Made by a program: the position numbers and the translations under genes. Source: Leptidea sinapis (taxonomy: Eukaryota > Arthropoda > Insecta > Lepidoptera > Pieridae). From it: a DNA stretch of 64,000 bases. The stretch spans positions 11,229,501 to 11,293,500 of the forward strand of contig NC_066286.1 of the NCBI RefSeq assembly GCF_905404315.1, read 5' to 3'. The notes under the pieces are model-generated. The model worked only from the letters and a program-made list of their open reading frames with translations. It was not told the origin of the DNA and did not search any database. Shown in pieces: positions 49,508-60,299 of the stretch. Each line of letters starts with the position of its first letter. Position 1 is the stretch's first letter.

Positions 49508-49986
49508 AAGTCAGACATTCATTCATATATCGTGCTATCGATATACCAACACATCCTCTGTCGAAGACTAAAGCAGATGGGCCGCGGGCTATTAGTATTA
49601 AAAATGCAGTCAATTGTAGTGAATTTTTTCTTTCACTATAGACTAATGAGAGTCTGTACGTGAGAAATTATATAACGTATAGTGAAATTTGTAAACAATA
49701 ACAACCAAATTTTTATATTAAAATAAGTATTTATGACTATACATACTAACATACATTATCTAGTACATAATTATAATTGTTATGTAGTTTACTTAATCTA
49801 TGTGACTGTAGAAGTCCTCTGTAAAAGTGACATCCGAGGTTGAATGTTGAAAATGCCAGGAGTTGTCTTTTGGGAAGCTATATCAAGGAGTGACAAAGGT
49901 CTTGAAATCCTCTTTTAAACATTTATAAAGGCACCTTGTTTTAAATATAACATAGTGTTATAGTTGTCAGTAATTATTATAAAATT

Positions 49987-50286
49987 ACTAGCTGACCCAT
50001 CAAACGTTGTATTGCCTATATTTAAATCGCGATACAAAAGTAACTGTTGATCGTAGATGGGTGAAAATTTGAAGTTGTACGTATTTTTTAATGATGACTC
50101 ATAATCAAACAAATTAAAAAAAAAATTTCGTGTGGACCACCCTTAACATTTAGGGGGATGAAAAATAAATGTTGTCCGATTCTCAGACCTACCCAATATG
50201 CACTCAACAGTTCATGAATCGGTCAAGCCGTTTCGGAGGAGTTTCGAATGTTTAACACCATGACACGAGAATTTTATATATTAGAT
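49987..50286 (+). mobile_element. Short non-coding element O (lepidopteran type)
   Basis: Opens ACTAGCTGACCCATCAAACG and closes GAATTTTATATATTAGAT, with TCGGTCAAGCCGTTTCGGAG near the end. I know this arrangement from lepidopteran repeats. The class (Helitron-like or MITE) cannot be decided here. Confidence 0.5.
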
Positions 50287-50354
50287 TAACTTTTAAATTA
50301 AACGTTTGTAAGAGTCTCAAAGTCTTAATTATAACATTTACCATATTATATCAA

Positions 50355-50560
50355 TGGGAGGCTCCTTTGTGTAAATATTACTGTGTTGCGGTCTGAAGGG
50401 CGCCGTAGCTAGTGAAACTACTGGGCAAATGAGATTAACGTCTTATTTCTCAAGGTGACGAGCGCAATTGTAGTGCCGCTCAGAATTTTTGGGTTTTTCA
50501 AGAATCCACTGCATTGTAATGGGCAAGGAAACTTAGGTCCCTTATTTTCATAAAAAAATA
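50355..50560 (-). mobile_element. Family-A repeat, minus strand, internally deleted
   Basis: GGGAGGCTCCTTTG, GGTCTGAAGGGCGCCGTAGC, TTTTTGGGTTTTTCAAGAAT and the 5' T-run side (reverse of AAAATAAGGGAC) at 50540-50560. Confidence 0.82.
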
Positions 50561-52409
50561 TATTCTAATATATAAACAGTTTTATTACGATCTAGATTAA
50601 TAGTATAAAAATCTAATACTAAAATAAATGAAACTATTATCTAACTATATAAAAAAGAAACTGTGAAATGATAAGTAATAAACCGGTTTCGGTAAGATCT
50701 TGGGTCACCTGTCAAAATTATAATAGGACATTTCTTTAATAAGGGTTTTGGGCTGACGGAACCTTCCTTAAGTCTCCACCCCCTACGTAAGAAATATGTA
50801 CCCATCACCAAGTGATGCATATTTCCTAAACAGTTTTTTAGAGTTTGACGTGTATTATTTATGGTCTGACAGCTCTCTCTAAAATTATCCCTGATTATTT
50901 TTTCAATAAGGTATATAAACTAGTAATTATAATTACTTTGAACATTGCAATTAGTTTTATTTAAATCAAGAACACAAGAATTAAGAACATTACCTAACCT
51001 CTACTTAATAATATTGTCGCGTAGCAACGCTACGACGTATATGACGAGAGTTGTCAAACGTCATATCGTGCTGCATCGTACATGACGAGAGTTGTCAAAC
51101 TTCAAGACATTGATAATTTTAACGACTCCGTCAGCAATACTCGTAGCTTTAGCGGAAAAGTGTTTACTTTAGACGCTGTAGACCCGGGTTCGATACACCT
51201 ACCCAGTGTATGGAGTTTTTTTGGGTTTTGTAAAGTTAATGGAAATTTCTAGTAAGTTCAGGATCAAATCGAACAGAAAAAAAGGGATAGAAAATGTGTA
51301 AGCAAGATAAAATAGTTAAAAGATTTTTCTAGTACAATTTAAATTTAAAAATGGAATGGGAGAATCATTTTGAAAATAGAACAGATCCGGGGGTTTATAA
51401 GCCGTACTAAGCGTGGCCTACGGCAGTTCTAGTTCTGACTCGAAAGTGTAAAGAAGAAGAAGAAGAAAAGAAGAAGTTGTGAAAAGTGGAAGTATTCTAA
51501 GAAGAAGAAGTCAGAAGAGACGGTTCTTTATTCTAATGAATAATGAATAATAAAAGAACGCGTCACACTGCACCGAACACTAATGTGTGTGTGTAATTCG
51601 GTGCAGTGTGACGCGTTCAAGGTACCGTAGCCCCCAAGAGGAACAGCGGCAGACCGGCGAAGTGCAAGTTCAGAAAAAGTGAACGCAAATAAAGACTCGT
51701 TCCTATAAGCGGAGTATTATTTCCAATCCCTGACCCACTCTCGTGTCAATATGTTAACACGCTCTTTGCTTCAACGTCAAAAAACCAAATAAAAATTGGC
51801 TCTCACTAACTACTGTCTAATATGAAAGCTATACACAATAATTGTTAAAGCCGAAATCCTATAAGGAAATAAAAAATATATCGCGAGTAATGAAGATCCC
51901 CGCTATGACTCTTTAGCAGATGACACCTTGGTGCTTGTGGCGTATTATATATTTATCATGTAACAAAAAAAAAAATATATTGTATCTATTTTAAAGATTC
52001 CGCTGATCCAAGAGTCAAAAAGACTAAGTGTAGTTTGAATATTATTCCATTAAACGACAATATTACACTGTATTTATATTATTATTGTTCTGTTTATCAC
52101 AGCAGACACAAGTTATTATAAACTTATGCTCCCAGTTGACCGACTTACTATGTATGCGACCTTGACAAACCCTTACAGAATCAAATACGTAAAGCAAGTA
52201 AAAAAAAGGTACGGCCATTTTAGCCTAATTTTTTAACATACGCGTAAATCATAAATTTTATGTAAAGTATTCGAATAAGAAGCGTCCTCGGCCTATCCTT
52301 TAAATGATAAAACTATTTAGTTTTCACCCATCAAAGTAATAATTTCAAACTAATCAAATTTATTTAATAATTTTTAACGTTTCGCTTATTTGTAGGACAA
52401 ATAGAGACA
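50561..52409. other. Stretch with hairpin and purine run
   Basis: No gene. Holds a direct repeat ATGACGAGAGTTGTCAAAC (51040 and 51082), a B-box-like GGGTTCGATAC (51186-51196), a GAA-rich run (51450-51510) and the perfect hairpin at 51556-51618. 51100-51740 may be a single unrecognised element. Confidence 0.4.
51556..51618. repeat. Perfect 22-bp inverted repeat (hairpin)
   Basis: Arms 51556-51577 and 51597-51618 are perfect reverse complements (CACTGCACCGAA against TTCGGTGCAGTG at the inner ends) around a 19-nt loop containing (GT)n. Confidence 0.9.
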
Positions 52410-52700
52410 AATTAAGATAAGATAAGATCATTTATTTGTAGTCATGGGTATACATAGATGTTTCAAATCACAATAAAATTTCTCCATTCCTTGCCCGCAT
52501 GCTGTGGCGTACAAATAGTAATTAATAACAAGACAAACAAATATATTTATACACAATGACAGTTAATTGATGTACGTATCAATAATTGAATATTTTGAAA
52601 TAACATATAACAAGTGAAATTGGTAAAAAGAAATTAAATGAAGTAATATGATATTTAAAAAATGTTAATTGAGTGTTGTATCTGAAAAGACTTATTAGTT
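52410..52700 (-). mobile_element. Probable LINE 3' end, minus strand
   Basis: Begins with AAGATAAGATAAGATCA, a tandem tail typical of the reversed LINE ends in this window, followed by TTTATTTGTAGTCATGGGTA and an AT-rich body. No protein match seen. Confidence 0.4.
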
Positions 52701-52997
52701 ACTTAGATTACAAACAAATAAAAACGATCAAGCCCATATAATACGCAAATGTTGAGTTGCCTATTTCATTTTCGTCAAAACACTTGGGTTGGTTCGTGTA
52801 GTAAATTTTTAAATAAATAGTTATTAATTCTAGTTAATTTTTTTATAAATTGTAGCCTTGACAGAAATTTAGATAACCTATTTTGTTTATATAATTCGAG
52901 TCATGTTGGCGCGCGCCGCTATGTGTGCGCAGGCTTATAAATATACAGCTTTGATATGTGTGACAGTGAAACTCGAAAACAATAAGGAATATATTTG

Positions 52998-53426
52998 AAC
53001 GGGACACCACACTGGCGCAACCGGTCGCCGCTACCAACAAAATATATACAGCTCTATAGAGAGTTACTCGCCTGGTGTCGGTGTGATTGTGCAACCAAAT
53101 TGAAGGCGCGATCAGCTCGGACGCGTCATGACTCTGGTGTCTGTATGGTGGCTTACGGACACCACGCTGGCGCAACCAGTCGCCGCTACCAATAAAATGT
53201 ATACAGCTCTGTAAAGAGTTACTTACCTGGTGTCCATTTAGCTGTGCACCATATTTTGTGGCGCAACCAGCTCGGACGCGTCATGACCCTGGTGTCTGTA
53301 TGCTGGCTTACGGACACCACGGTGGTGCAACCAGTCGCTGCTACCAAGAAAATGTATATAGCTATGTCAAGAGCTACTTTCCTGGTGTCCATTTGGTTGC
53401 ACACCATATTTGGTGGCGCAACCAGT
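52998..53426 (+). repeat. Tandem array, 155-bp period (left part)
   Basis: CCGGTCGCCGCTACC at 53021, CCAGTCGCCGCTACC at 53176 and CCAGTCGCTGCTACC at 53331 are 155 bp apart. Each unit has GTATACAGCTC, CCTGGTGTC and GCGCAACCAG twice. GC-richer than the surroundings. The array is interrupted at 53427 by the palindromic element and resumes at 61599. The open frames here are by-products of the repeat. Confidence 0.88.
53421..53426. other. Target-site duplication, left (ACCAGT)
   Basis: ACCAGT directly before the element; the same six bases follow its right end. Confidence 0.85.
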
Positions 53427-53436
53427 AGTAGTAGGG

Positions 53437-53500
53437 ATTCGCCGGTTCTGGCTCCCAGTAGCGGGGATTCGCCGGTTCTGCCTCCCCGGTTCTGGCTCAC
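53437..53500 (+). repeat. Subterminal repeat, expanded in the left arm only
   Basis: GATTCGCCGGTTCTG occurs twice and a third partial CCGGTTCTGGCTCAC follows. The right arm has one GCCAGAACCGGCGAATCC only. The left arm is 44 bp longer here. Confidence 0.85.
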
Positions 53501-53768
53501 TTGTTCGAGATGCCTGCTAAAAAAAAAAAAAGTTTGGTGTCAAACTGGGGGTTTTGACGTATTTCCGAGCGATTGCGCTGATCCGTTTTTCGATATCTCT
53601 TATAGTTTCAAAGTTAGCTTTTTAAGTTAAACAGATCCATACTCATTACTAATCAGTGGTAATTAACCTAATGATTGGTGAGCGCCTCAATGTTAATTCT
53701 ATGAATGTGATAGATGTAATTAGTAAATTACCTCTCACATCCGTAACTACGATTAAAACGACAGTTTT

Positions 53769-53957
53769 GTGCTGTGTGTCTTATTTATGTTAAAAGATTA
53801 TAAAAATAAAGTATACAATAAAACATCGTTGCAGATTGTACCATTTTCAAAATATTTGATGAAATCATTCAAAATCTTCTTATTAAACTCAAAGTATAGA
53901 TACATTAAACAGTACTCGCTAAATATACTGCGTCAAATAAATTCTTTACTCTTGTAG
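53769..53957 (+). other. 62-codon open frame in left arm (outer part), unknown
   Basis: Reads MLCVLFMLKDYKNKVYNK... to stop; the same frame is mirrored at 61109-61297 (-). No domain recognised. Possibly a by-product of AT-rich sequence. Confidence 0.25.
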
Positions 53958-54105
53958 TATTGTAGATATACATTCTGTAATTGCTTTGTAAAAACCCCGG
54001 CTGGAATCCCTAAGCTGCACGATCATATGAATCGAAGTATTGTCCCATATCATGCTCATCAATGTGTATTGTAACCCAGTGAGAGCCTGGCTTATTTTCA
54101 CTATC

Positions 54106-54766
54106 AATATCAAGTCAAGTGAAAAAAATCTTTATTCACTGTGAAATTTTATAAGTTATTTAGTGCAAGTCGGGATGAAGTACAAAAGTTACAATAGCAT
54201 ACAACAATATTCATTAACAAAATTTAGAAAATTAATTCCAACTATCTTTATCATTCAAATAATCTTTCACATTATAATAGGCCTTGGATGTTAATTTATT
54301 TTTTACGATACATTTAAATTTTTAATAGGTAAGATTTTACTATCATTTGGGAGTTTATTATAAAATATAACACAATCCACTTTAAAAGATTAAGATATTT
54401 AATTTTACGGAGCCTAGTAGATGGAATTGCGAGTTTATGTTTGTTTCGAGTATTGGCATTATGTACATCACTGTTCTTTTAAATTGGCTAATATGTTCAT
54501 GAGCGTATAGGAGGTTCTCGTATATGTACTGGCAGTGTACTGTCATAATATTAATTTAACTAAACTTTTCTCTCAATGAATCCCTTGAACGCATTTTATA
54601 TATTGCTGACAATATAACAGGGCGTAACAACGTATATCAACTATCGCTTTGCTGCGTAAATATTATTTTGAATACTGAGATCAATTTTCTACAAATAATT
54701 CTGTATCTCGTTTGTATTCATATTAGTTTAGAATAAGGTCTTGTCAGTTGAGGGATTGAATATTTA
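54106..54766 (-). pseudogene. Non-LTR retrotransposon ORF2 end and 3' tail, left-arm copy
   Basis: Mirror of 60300-60960. On the minus strand it shows the same INIMTVHCQYIYENLL, KHKLAIPSTRLRKIKYL and ATTCACTGTGAAATTTT-side UTR. It lies inside the arm, so it was there when the arm was copied. Confidence 0.82.
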
Positions 54767-54993
54767 TGTGGTTCATGTATTATATTCATGTATTTAAAAG
54801 TTATTGGGTTACAACTTACAATAAAACAAAACATCATTTTATGTACTTATATTAATTCAAAATTATAAGGCAATATAGTAGTATTTTTAACCAAAAATAA
54901 TACACACCCTTACAAACGACCAAACATAAACATAACTGCGGTAATCTATGGAAATATTATGATTTTTATCAATTTTATTGTATAAGAGCTTAT

Positions 54994-55411
54994 TCAAAAC
55001 GAACTTTGGTTTTTGAAATGTGTCACTTTAGTTAAGTGATATAGCTCTTTGTTATTATTTTGATGTAACAAATTTTGAGATAAATAAAATACACTTTGGT
55101 TTCTGTGATTACTTCCTTTCGTGAATATATCAACAATCCGACCATCAGACCTCCTCATCAGGTCATCAATTATTATTAGGATTAGTTTAAGATTTTTTCC
55201 GTCAAACATATTATACTTAGAGATCAGGCAGTTATATCTTGAAAGTAATTAACATGGTTGAGATTTTATAAAGGTTGCTATATATCATCAAAGCATCAAG
55301 TGATTTAGATTAAATTTGTGTCACTGACATCATTCAAAAATTTTACAAAATTATTTGCGAAAACTGATTTTCCACACCCACACACAATGCACCTTCTACT
55401 ACAAAAAGGTT
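54994..55411 (-). pseudogene. FtsK/HerA-type packaging ATPase remnant, left-arm copy
   Basis: Minus strand. 54994-55209 holds the Walker B region (LILIIIDDLM) followed by DIFTKGSNHRNQSVF, a block typical of Polinton/adintovirus ATPases. The Walker A part (GCGKS at about 55370) lies upstream and is cut off from its leader by a 4-bp deletion relative to the right arm. Stops and a gap separate A from B. Known role of the family: pumping DNA into capsids. Here it is non-functional. Confidence 0.78.
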
Positions 55412-55621
55412 TCAAATAATATAATGAGACGATTTATTGTTAAACAACCATTTATTAATTATATTTAAATATAAAAATTTATAAGTAAACCAATATACAG
55501 TATCTACATCATAACTTACTCCACAAGTTATGTATCTAATCTATTCTTTTCAAAAAAATTAATTCAACCTTAAAACTTATATAATATTTATTTTATTTTA
55601 TGATAACTCCAAGCTAATGTA

Positions 55622-56178
55622 TCAATATAATTTGCTTAGATATACCGTTTGGTATGACAAACTAGATTTATTTATTCGTTGAGTGAAAATATTATGCTTT
55701 ATTGACTTAAATCTATGCATTGAACAATATTCATTCTTATTTTCAAATAGGCATAACTTATAATTTTCCATTTTCATATACTTACTTAGTAACACTTTTA
55801 TTAAATTTGAATGTGAATTTTCCCACAACATCTAATGCATGCGTTTAGATCTAAGTCCTAGGAATTCATTAAATATGTTAACTTTTTTTTCATCTTTATA
55901 ATTATCGTACCGTACTTCTTTTAATTGACTTTTGGATAGCAAACAATTTTTTTCTGTAATCATAGGTTTAGAAACGCAAATGTAAATCAGGTTTTATATC
56001 CATGTAAAAATTTTATACATCAGTGTACAATAATTTTAATTTATTTCGAAACTTATTTAACTAGTGAAAGTCATTGCATTAGAGTTTTAGAAATATTCAA
56101 TATATAAAATCCCAAATAAATAGGTTTATTGAAGAACAATTTAGTTTTTCGTAATTGAACTGCAACCAAATTTTCATT
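55622..56178 (-). pseudogene. DNA polymerase B C-terminal remnant, left-arm copy
   Basis: Mirror of 58884-59440. The block FNKPIYLGFYILNISKTLM (minus, within 56071-56178) and the tail RFKSIKHNIFTQRINKSSL (within 55622-55831) are present, separated by stops and frame changes. Assigned to Polinton-type protein-primed PolB from these conserved C-terminal blocks. The catalytic motifs are not in the arm. Confidence 0.72.
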
Positions 56179-56454
56179 TTAAAATAGATAAACTATGGAA
56201 TTCTATCTTGGCAATTAAATCTTGTACAATTTTACATTTACTCTTTTTTCAATATTTTCCATTGTTCTTTATACAATGATTTATTCATTAATTTATAAAA
56301 ATATTTTCGAAATCAGTTGTAGGTAGCTTGTTTATGCATGTTCCTATTTAAATCTATTTAATATTGTAACTATGAGCTTTGTTTGAATTTTAAAACTCTA
56401 TCAATATTTTGTAATTTCTGTGTGTGTGCGTGTGAGGCGCCCATATTAGCACAC

Positions 56455-56685
56455 CTAAAGTTCTTTACCCGAAATTGTTCTTCCTAACCATTTGAAATCC
56501 GAATGATCATTCTTCCTAAAAATTTTCATCCTAAAGTTTTCATTCATACTATTTGTAGTGCTACCGGCGATGCTCATATCACTGATATTTCTGAAAATTG
56601 TAATTAATAACATCATTAATGTAAATATATTTAAACCCCTACTGTTCTTTATCATAACGCTTCTATCCCTAAACATACTCACCAT
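56455..56685 (-). other. 76-codon open frame in left arm, unknown
   Basis: Identical translation to 58377-58607. One hydrophobic segment (LNIFTLMMLLITIF) is visible. It is followed by a GCGTGTGT run and GGCGCC. Not recognised; it could be a small membrane protein of the element or chance. Confidence 0.35.
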
Positions 56686-56860
56686 AATATTTTCACTCAG
56701 ACTCAGAAAGAACCATTTACCAAGTGTAATAAAAAATATATGTGGGTAGAAGATTATTTTTATAGTTTCAATGATTATTATTTTAGCTTGGTATACCTAT
56801 AATCTTTAATCTCATTTAGATTTTGTTTTCTGAAATATTACTGTAAATAATGTGTGTTGC

Positions 56861-58201
56861 CCGGCCTGCGGCCGGGCTCATATGTATTTATGTTCTAGCT
56901 TAACCTAACCTACCTTTAGTTTCTAGAAAAGGATTTGGTTATAAGATTTAGATTCTGTTTTCTGAAATATGACTATAAATACTAGGGCGAAAAGAAAATA
57001 CATCGACAAAAATGATAGAATTAAAAATATATTAATTATTTGAAAGCTATAGCCGCTAATATTAAACTTATTTAATTGAAATGTATATATGAAAACATGT
57101 ATTTAACTACTTGTATGGTACAAGGTACTATTATTCTTATATGTTATACCTACATGTTACGTGAAAACAAAGTTACGCAAAATTAATGTTTATAATATTG
57201 ATTATTATGAATAAAAAGAAAGCTAAAAAATCATTATTATTTGGAAAATTTAGTCTTAAAGTTTGAAATTGTTCTTCCTTCAAATATTTGACAAGTTTGT
57301 CTAAACTGAATGAAAGAAATTTAATCGAATCAACATGTCAGTTGAATTTTATGATTATTTAATTTTATAGTTTTTGTATATGCCTTGTATTTTTCTTATG
57401 TTTGTGGAATAATATCAATTACTTTTTCAACAGAATTTAATGCATGAACAACGGATAAGATATTATTCAAATCATCTTACAAGCAACATCTGTAAAACTA
57501 ACGTAATGCAATTATATAGTACTTTAAAAAACGTCACAGTTAATTAATCAGCTTTTTGTAATAGAATAATTTCATATTAAATTAAGAGTAGGTAAATCTT
57601 ACCAATTACAAACATTAGAATCACCAGAAATGTTTTTGAACTCTATCAAAAATGATATGATATCTTTATTATTATTATATCCGTTTGTTACATAGGTACG
57701 CTTTTGAAGTTTTCCTCCATCTAATTCGCACATGATTTAATCATTCATCAAAATCGTGCTTACACACAATTTTTTTAATTTCCATAAAAATACTTCAGGC
57801 GTAATACATAAACTTTGACAGAAAAAAAAATAATCCTCACCGTATATTATACTGCAACTACATTTTTGAAATTAAGATTCATTAGGAATATTTTTATTTC
57901 TTGAAAAAAATCAGTGTGCAGAATAAAATTAACATAAAAAAATGTAAGCAATCGAAGAGAACCTAACCTAATCTACCTTTAGTTTCTAGAAAAGGATTTG
58001 GTTCTAATATATTTGGTTCTAATGTTCTGGTTAAAATTACTTTTGATTTTTTTAAATACTGAGTTTCATCTTACAATAAGTACTCAATAACTAAGTTTGC
58101 AAAATCTTTTCATTATCATTGGAGTCAAAGTTAACATAAAAAAATGTAAGCAATCGAAGAGATTCCTCAAATAGATATCATATCATTATATATTATATAT
58201 A
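56861..58201. other. Spacer between the arms
   Basis: 1341 bp, AT-rich, no frame over 60 codons. Contains the hairpin GCCCGGCC-TGC-GGCCGGGC (56859-56877) right at the left inner edge, two same-direction copies of CTTTAGTTTCTAGAAAAGGA (about 56915 and 57977), two copies of ACATAAAAAAATGTAAGCAA (57932 and 58134) and a degraded direct copy of the arm's inner end (56945-56985). Confidence 0.8.
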
Positions 58202-58376
58202 GCAACACACATTATTTACAGTAATATTTCAGAAAACAAAATCTAAATGAGATTAAAGATTATAGGTATACCAAGCTAAAATAATAATCATTGAAACTAT
58301 AAAAATAATCTTCTACCCACATATATTTTTTATTACACTTGGTAAATGGTTCTTTCTGAGTCTGAGTGAAAATATT

Positions 58377-58607
58377 ATGGTGAGTATGTTTAGGGATAGA
58401 AGCGTTATGATAAAGAACAGTAGGGGTTTAAATATATTTACATTAATGATGTTATTAATTACAATTTTCAGAAATATCAGTGATATGAGCATCGCCGGTA
58501 GCACTACAAATAGTATGAATGAAAACTTTAGGATGAAAATTTTTAGGAAGAATGATCATTCGGATTTCAAATGGTTAGGAAGAACAATTTCGGGTAAAGA
58601 ACTTTAG
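58377..58607 (+). other. 76-codon open frame in right arm, unknown
   Basis: Mirror twin of 56455-56685 with no residue difference. Intact ATG-to-stop in both arms although the polymerase and ATPase are broken, which may only reflect its short length. Confidence 0.35.
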
Positions 58608-58883
58608 GTGTGCTAATATGGGCGCCTCACACGCACACACACAGAAATTACAAAATATTGATAGAGTTTTAAAATTCAAACAAAGCTCATAGTTACAATA
58701 TTAAATAGATTTAAATAGGAACATGCATAAACAAGCTACCTACAACTGATTTCGAAAATATTTTTATAAATTAATGAATAAATCATTGTATAAAGAACAA
58801 TGGAAAATATTGAAAAAAGAGTAAATGTAAAATTGTACAAGATTTAATTGCCAAGATAGAATTCCATAGTTTATCTATTTTAA

Positions 58884-59440
58884 AATGAAAATTTGGTTGC
58901 AGTTCAATTACGAAAAACTAAATTGTTCTTCAATAAACCTATTTATTTGGGATTTTATATATTGAATATTTCTAAAACTCTAATGCAATGACTTTCACTA
59001 GTTAAATAAGTTTCGAAATAAATTAAAATTATTGTACACTGATATATAAAAATTTTACATGGATATAAAACCTGATTTACATTTGCGTTTCTAAACCTAT
59101 GATTACAGAAAAAAATTGTTTGCTATCCAAAAGTCAATTAAAAGAAGTACGGTACGATAATTATAAAGATGAAAAAAAAGTTAACATATTTAATGAATTC
59201 CTAGGACTTAGATCTAAACGCATGCATTAGATGTTGTGGGAAAATTCACATTCAAATTTAATAAAAGTGTTACTAAGTAAGTATATGAAAATGGAAAATT
59301 ATAAGTTATGCCTATTTGAAAATAAGAATGAATATTGTTCAATGCATAGATTTAAGTCAATAAAGCATAATATTTTCACTCAACGAATAAATAAATCTAG
59401 TTTGTCATACCAAACGGTATATCTAAGCAAATTATATTGA
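58884..59440 (+). pseudogene. DNA polymerase B C-terminal remnant, right-arm copy
   Basis: 58884-58991 reads ENLVAVQLRKTKLFFNKPIY then LGFYILNISKTLM and a stop. A second open piece around 59100-59225 contains NIFNEFLGLRSK. The third (59231-59440) contains RFKSIKHNIFTQRINKSSL. Order and wording follow the thumb and C-terminal region of Polinton/adintovirus PolB (protein-primed replication). At least two stops or shifts break it, and the polymerase and exonuclease cores are absent. Confidence rests on motif recognition, not on a search. Confidence 0.74.
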
Positions 59441-59650
59441 TACATTAGCTTGGAGTTATCATAAAATAAAATAAATATTATATAAGTTTTAAGGTTGAAT
59501 TAATTTTTTTGAAAAGAATAGATTAGATACATAACTTGTGGAGTAAGTTATGATGTAGATACTGTATATTGGTTTACTTATAAATTTTTATATTTAAATA
59601 TAATTAATAAATGGTTGTTTAACAATAAATCGTCTCATTATATTATTTGA

Positions 59651-60072
59651 AACCTTTTTGTAGTAGAAGGTGCATTGATTGTGTGTGGGTGTGGAAAATC
59701 AGTTTTCGCAAATAATTTTGTAAAATTTTTGAATGATGTCAGTGACACAAATTTAATCTAAATCACTTGATGCTTTGATGATATATAGCAACCTTTATAA
59801 AATCTCAACCATGTTAATTACTTTCAAGATATAACTGCCTGATCTCTAAGTATAATATGTTTGACGGAAAAAATCTTAAACTAATCCTAATAATAATTGA
59901 TGACCTGATGAGGAGGTCTGATGGTCGGATTGTTGATATATTCACGAAAGGAAGTAATCACAGAAACCAAAGTGTATTTTATTTATCTCAAAATTTGTTA
60001 CATCAAAATAATAACAAAGAGCTATATCACTTAACTAAAGTGACACATTTCAAAAACCAAAGTTCGTTTTGA
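59651..60072 (+). pseudogene. FtsK/HerA-type packaging ATPase remnant, right-arm copy
   Basis: 59651-59761 contains VEGALIVCGCGKSVFANNF (Walker A, GCGKS) before a stop. 59857-60072 contains LILIIIDDLMRRSDGRIVDI (Walker B, DD) and FTKGSNHRNQSVFYLSQNLL. The linking residues between them are degraded, and the usual N-terminus and C-terminal third are missing. It lies in the same direction as the polymerase remnant and 0.2 kb downstream, as expected of neighbouring genes of one element. Confidence 0.82.
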
Positions 60073-60299
60073 ATAAGCTCTTATACAATAAAATTGATAA
60101 AAATCATAATATTTCCATAGATTACCGCAGTTATGTTTATGTTTGGTCGTTTGTAAGGGTGTGTATTATTTTTGGTTAAAAATACTACTATATTGCCTTA
60201 TAATTTTGAATTAATATAAGTACATAAAATGATGTTTTGTTTTATTGTAAGTTGTAACCCTATAACTTTTAAATACATGAATATAATACATGAACCACA

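Larger units (their letters stand above)
53427..56860 (+). repeat. Left arm of the giant inverted repeat (3434 bp)
   Basis: Mirror of 58202-61598 about a centre near 57531. Frames at 53769-53957 (+), 54994-55209 (-), 55622-55831 (-) and 56455-56685 (-) have identical translations in the right arm. It differs by a 44-bp extra subterminal piece, a 4-bp deletion in the ATPase remnant and a handful of single-base changes. Confidence 0.95.

Noticed and set aside
52843..53500. Several overlapping open frames of 66-128 codons on both strands
   Set aside because: They arise from the 155-bp tandem array, whose GC-rich units lack stops in some frames.
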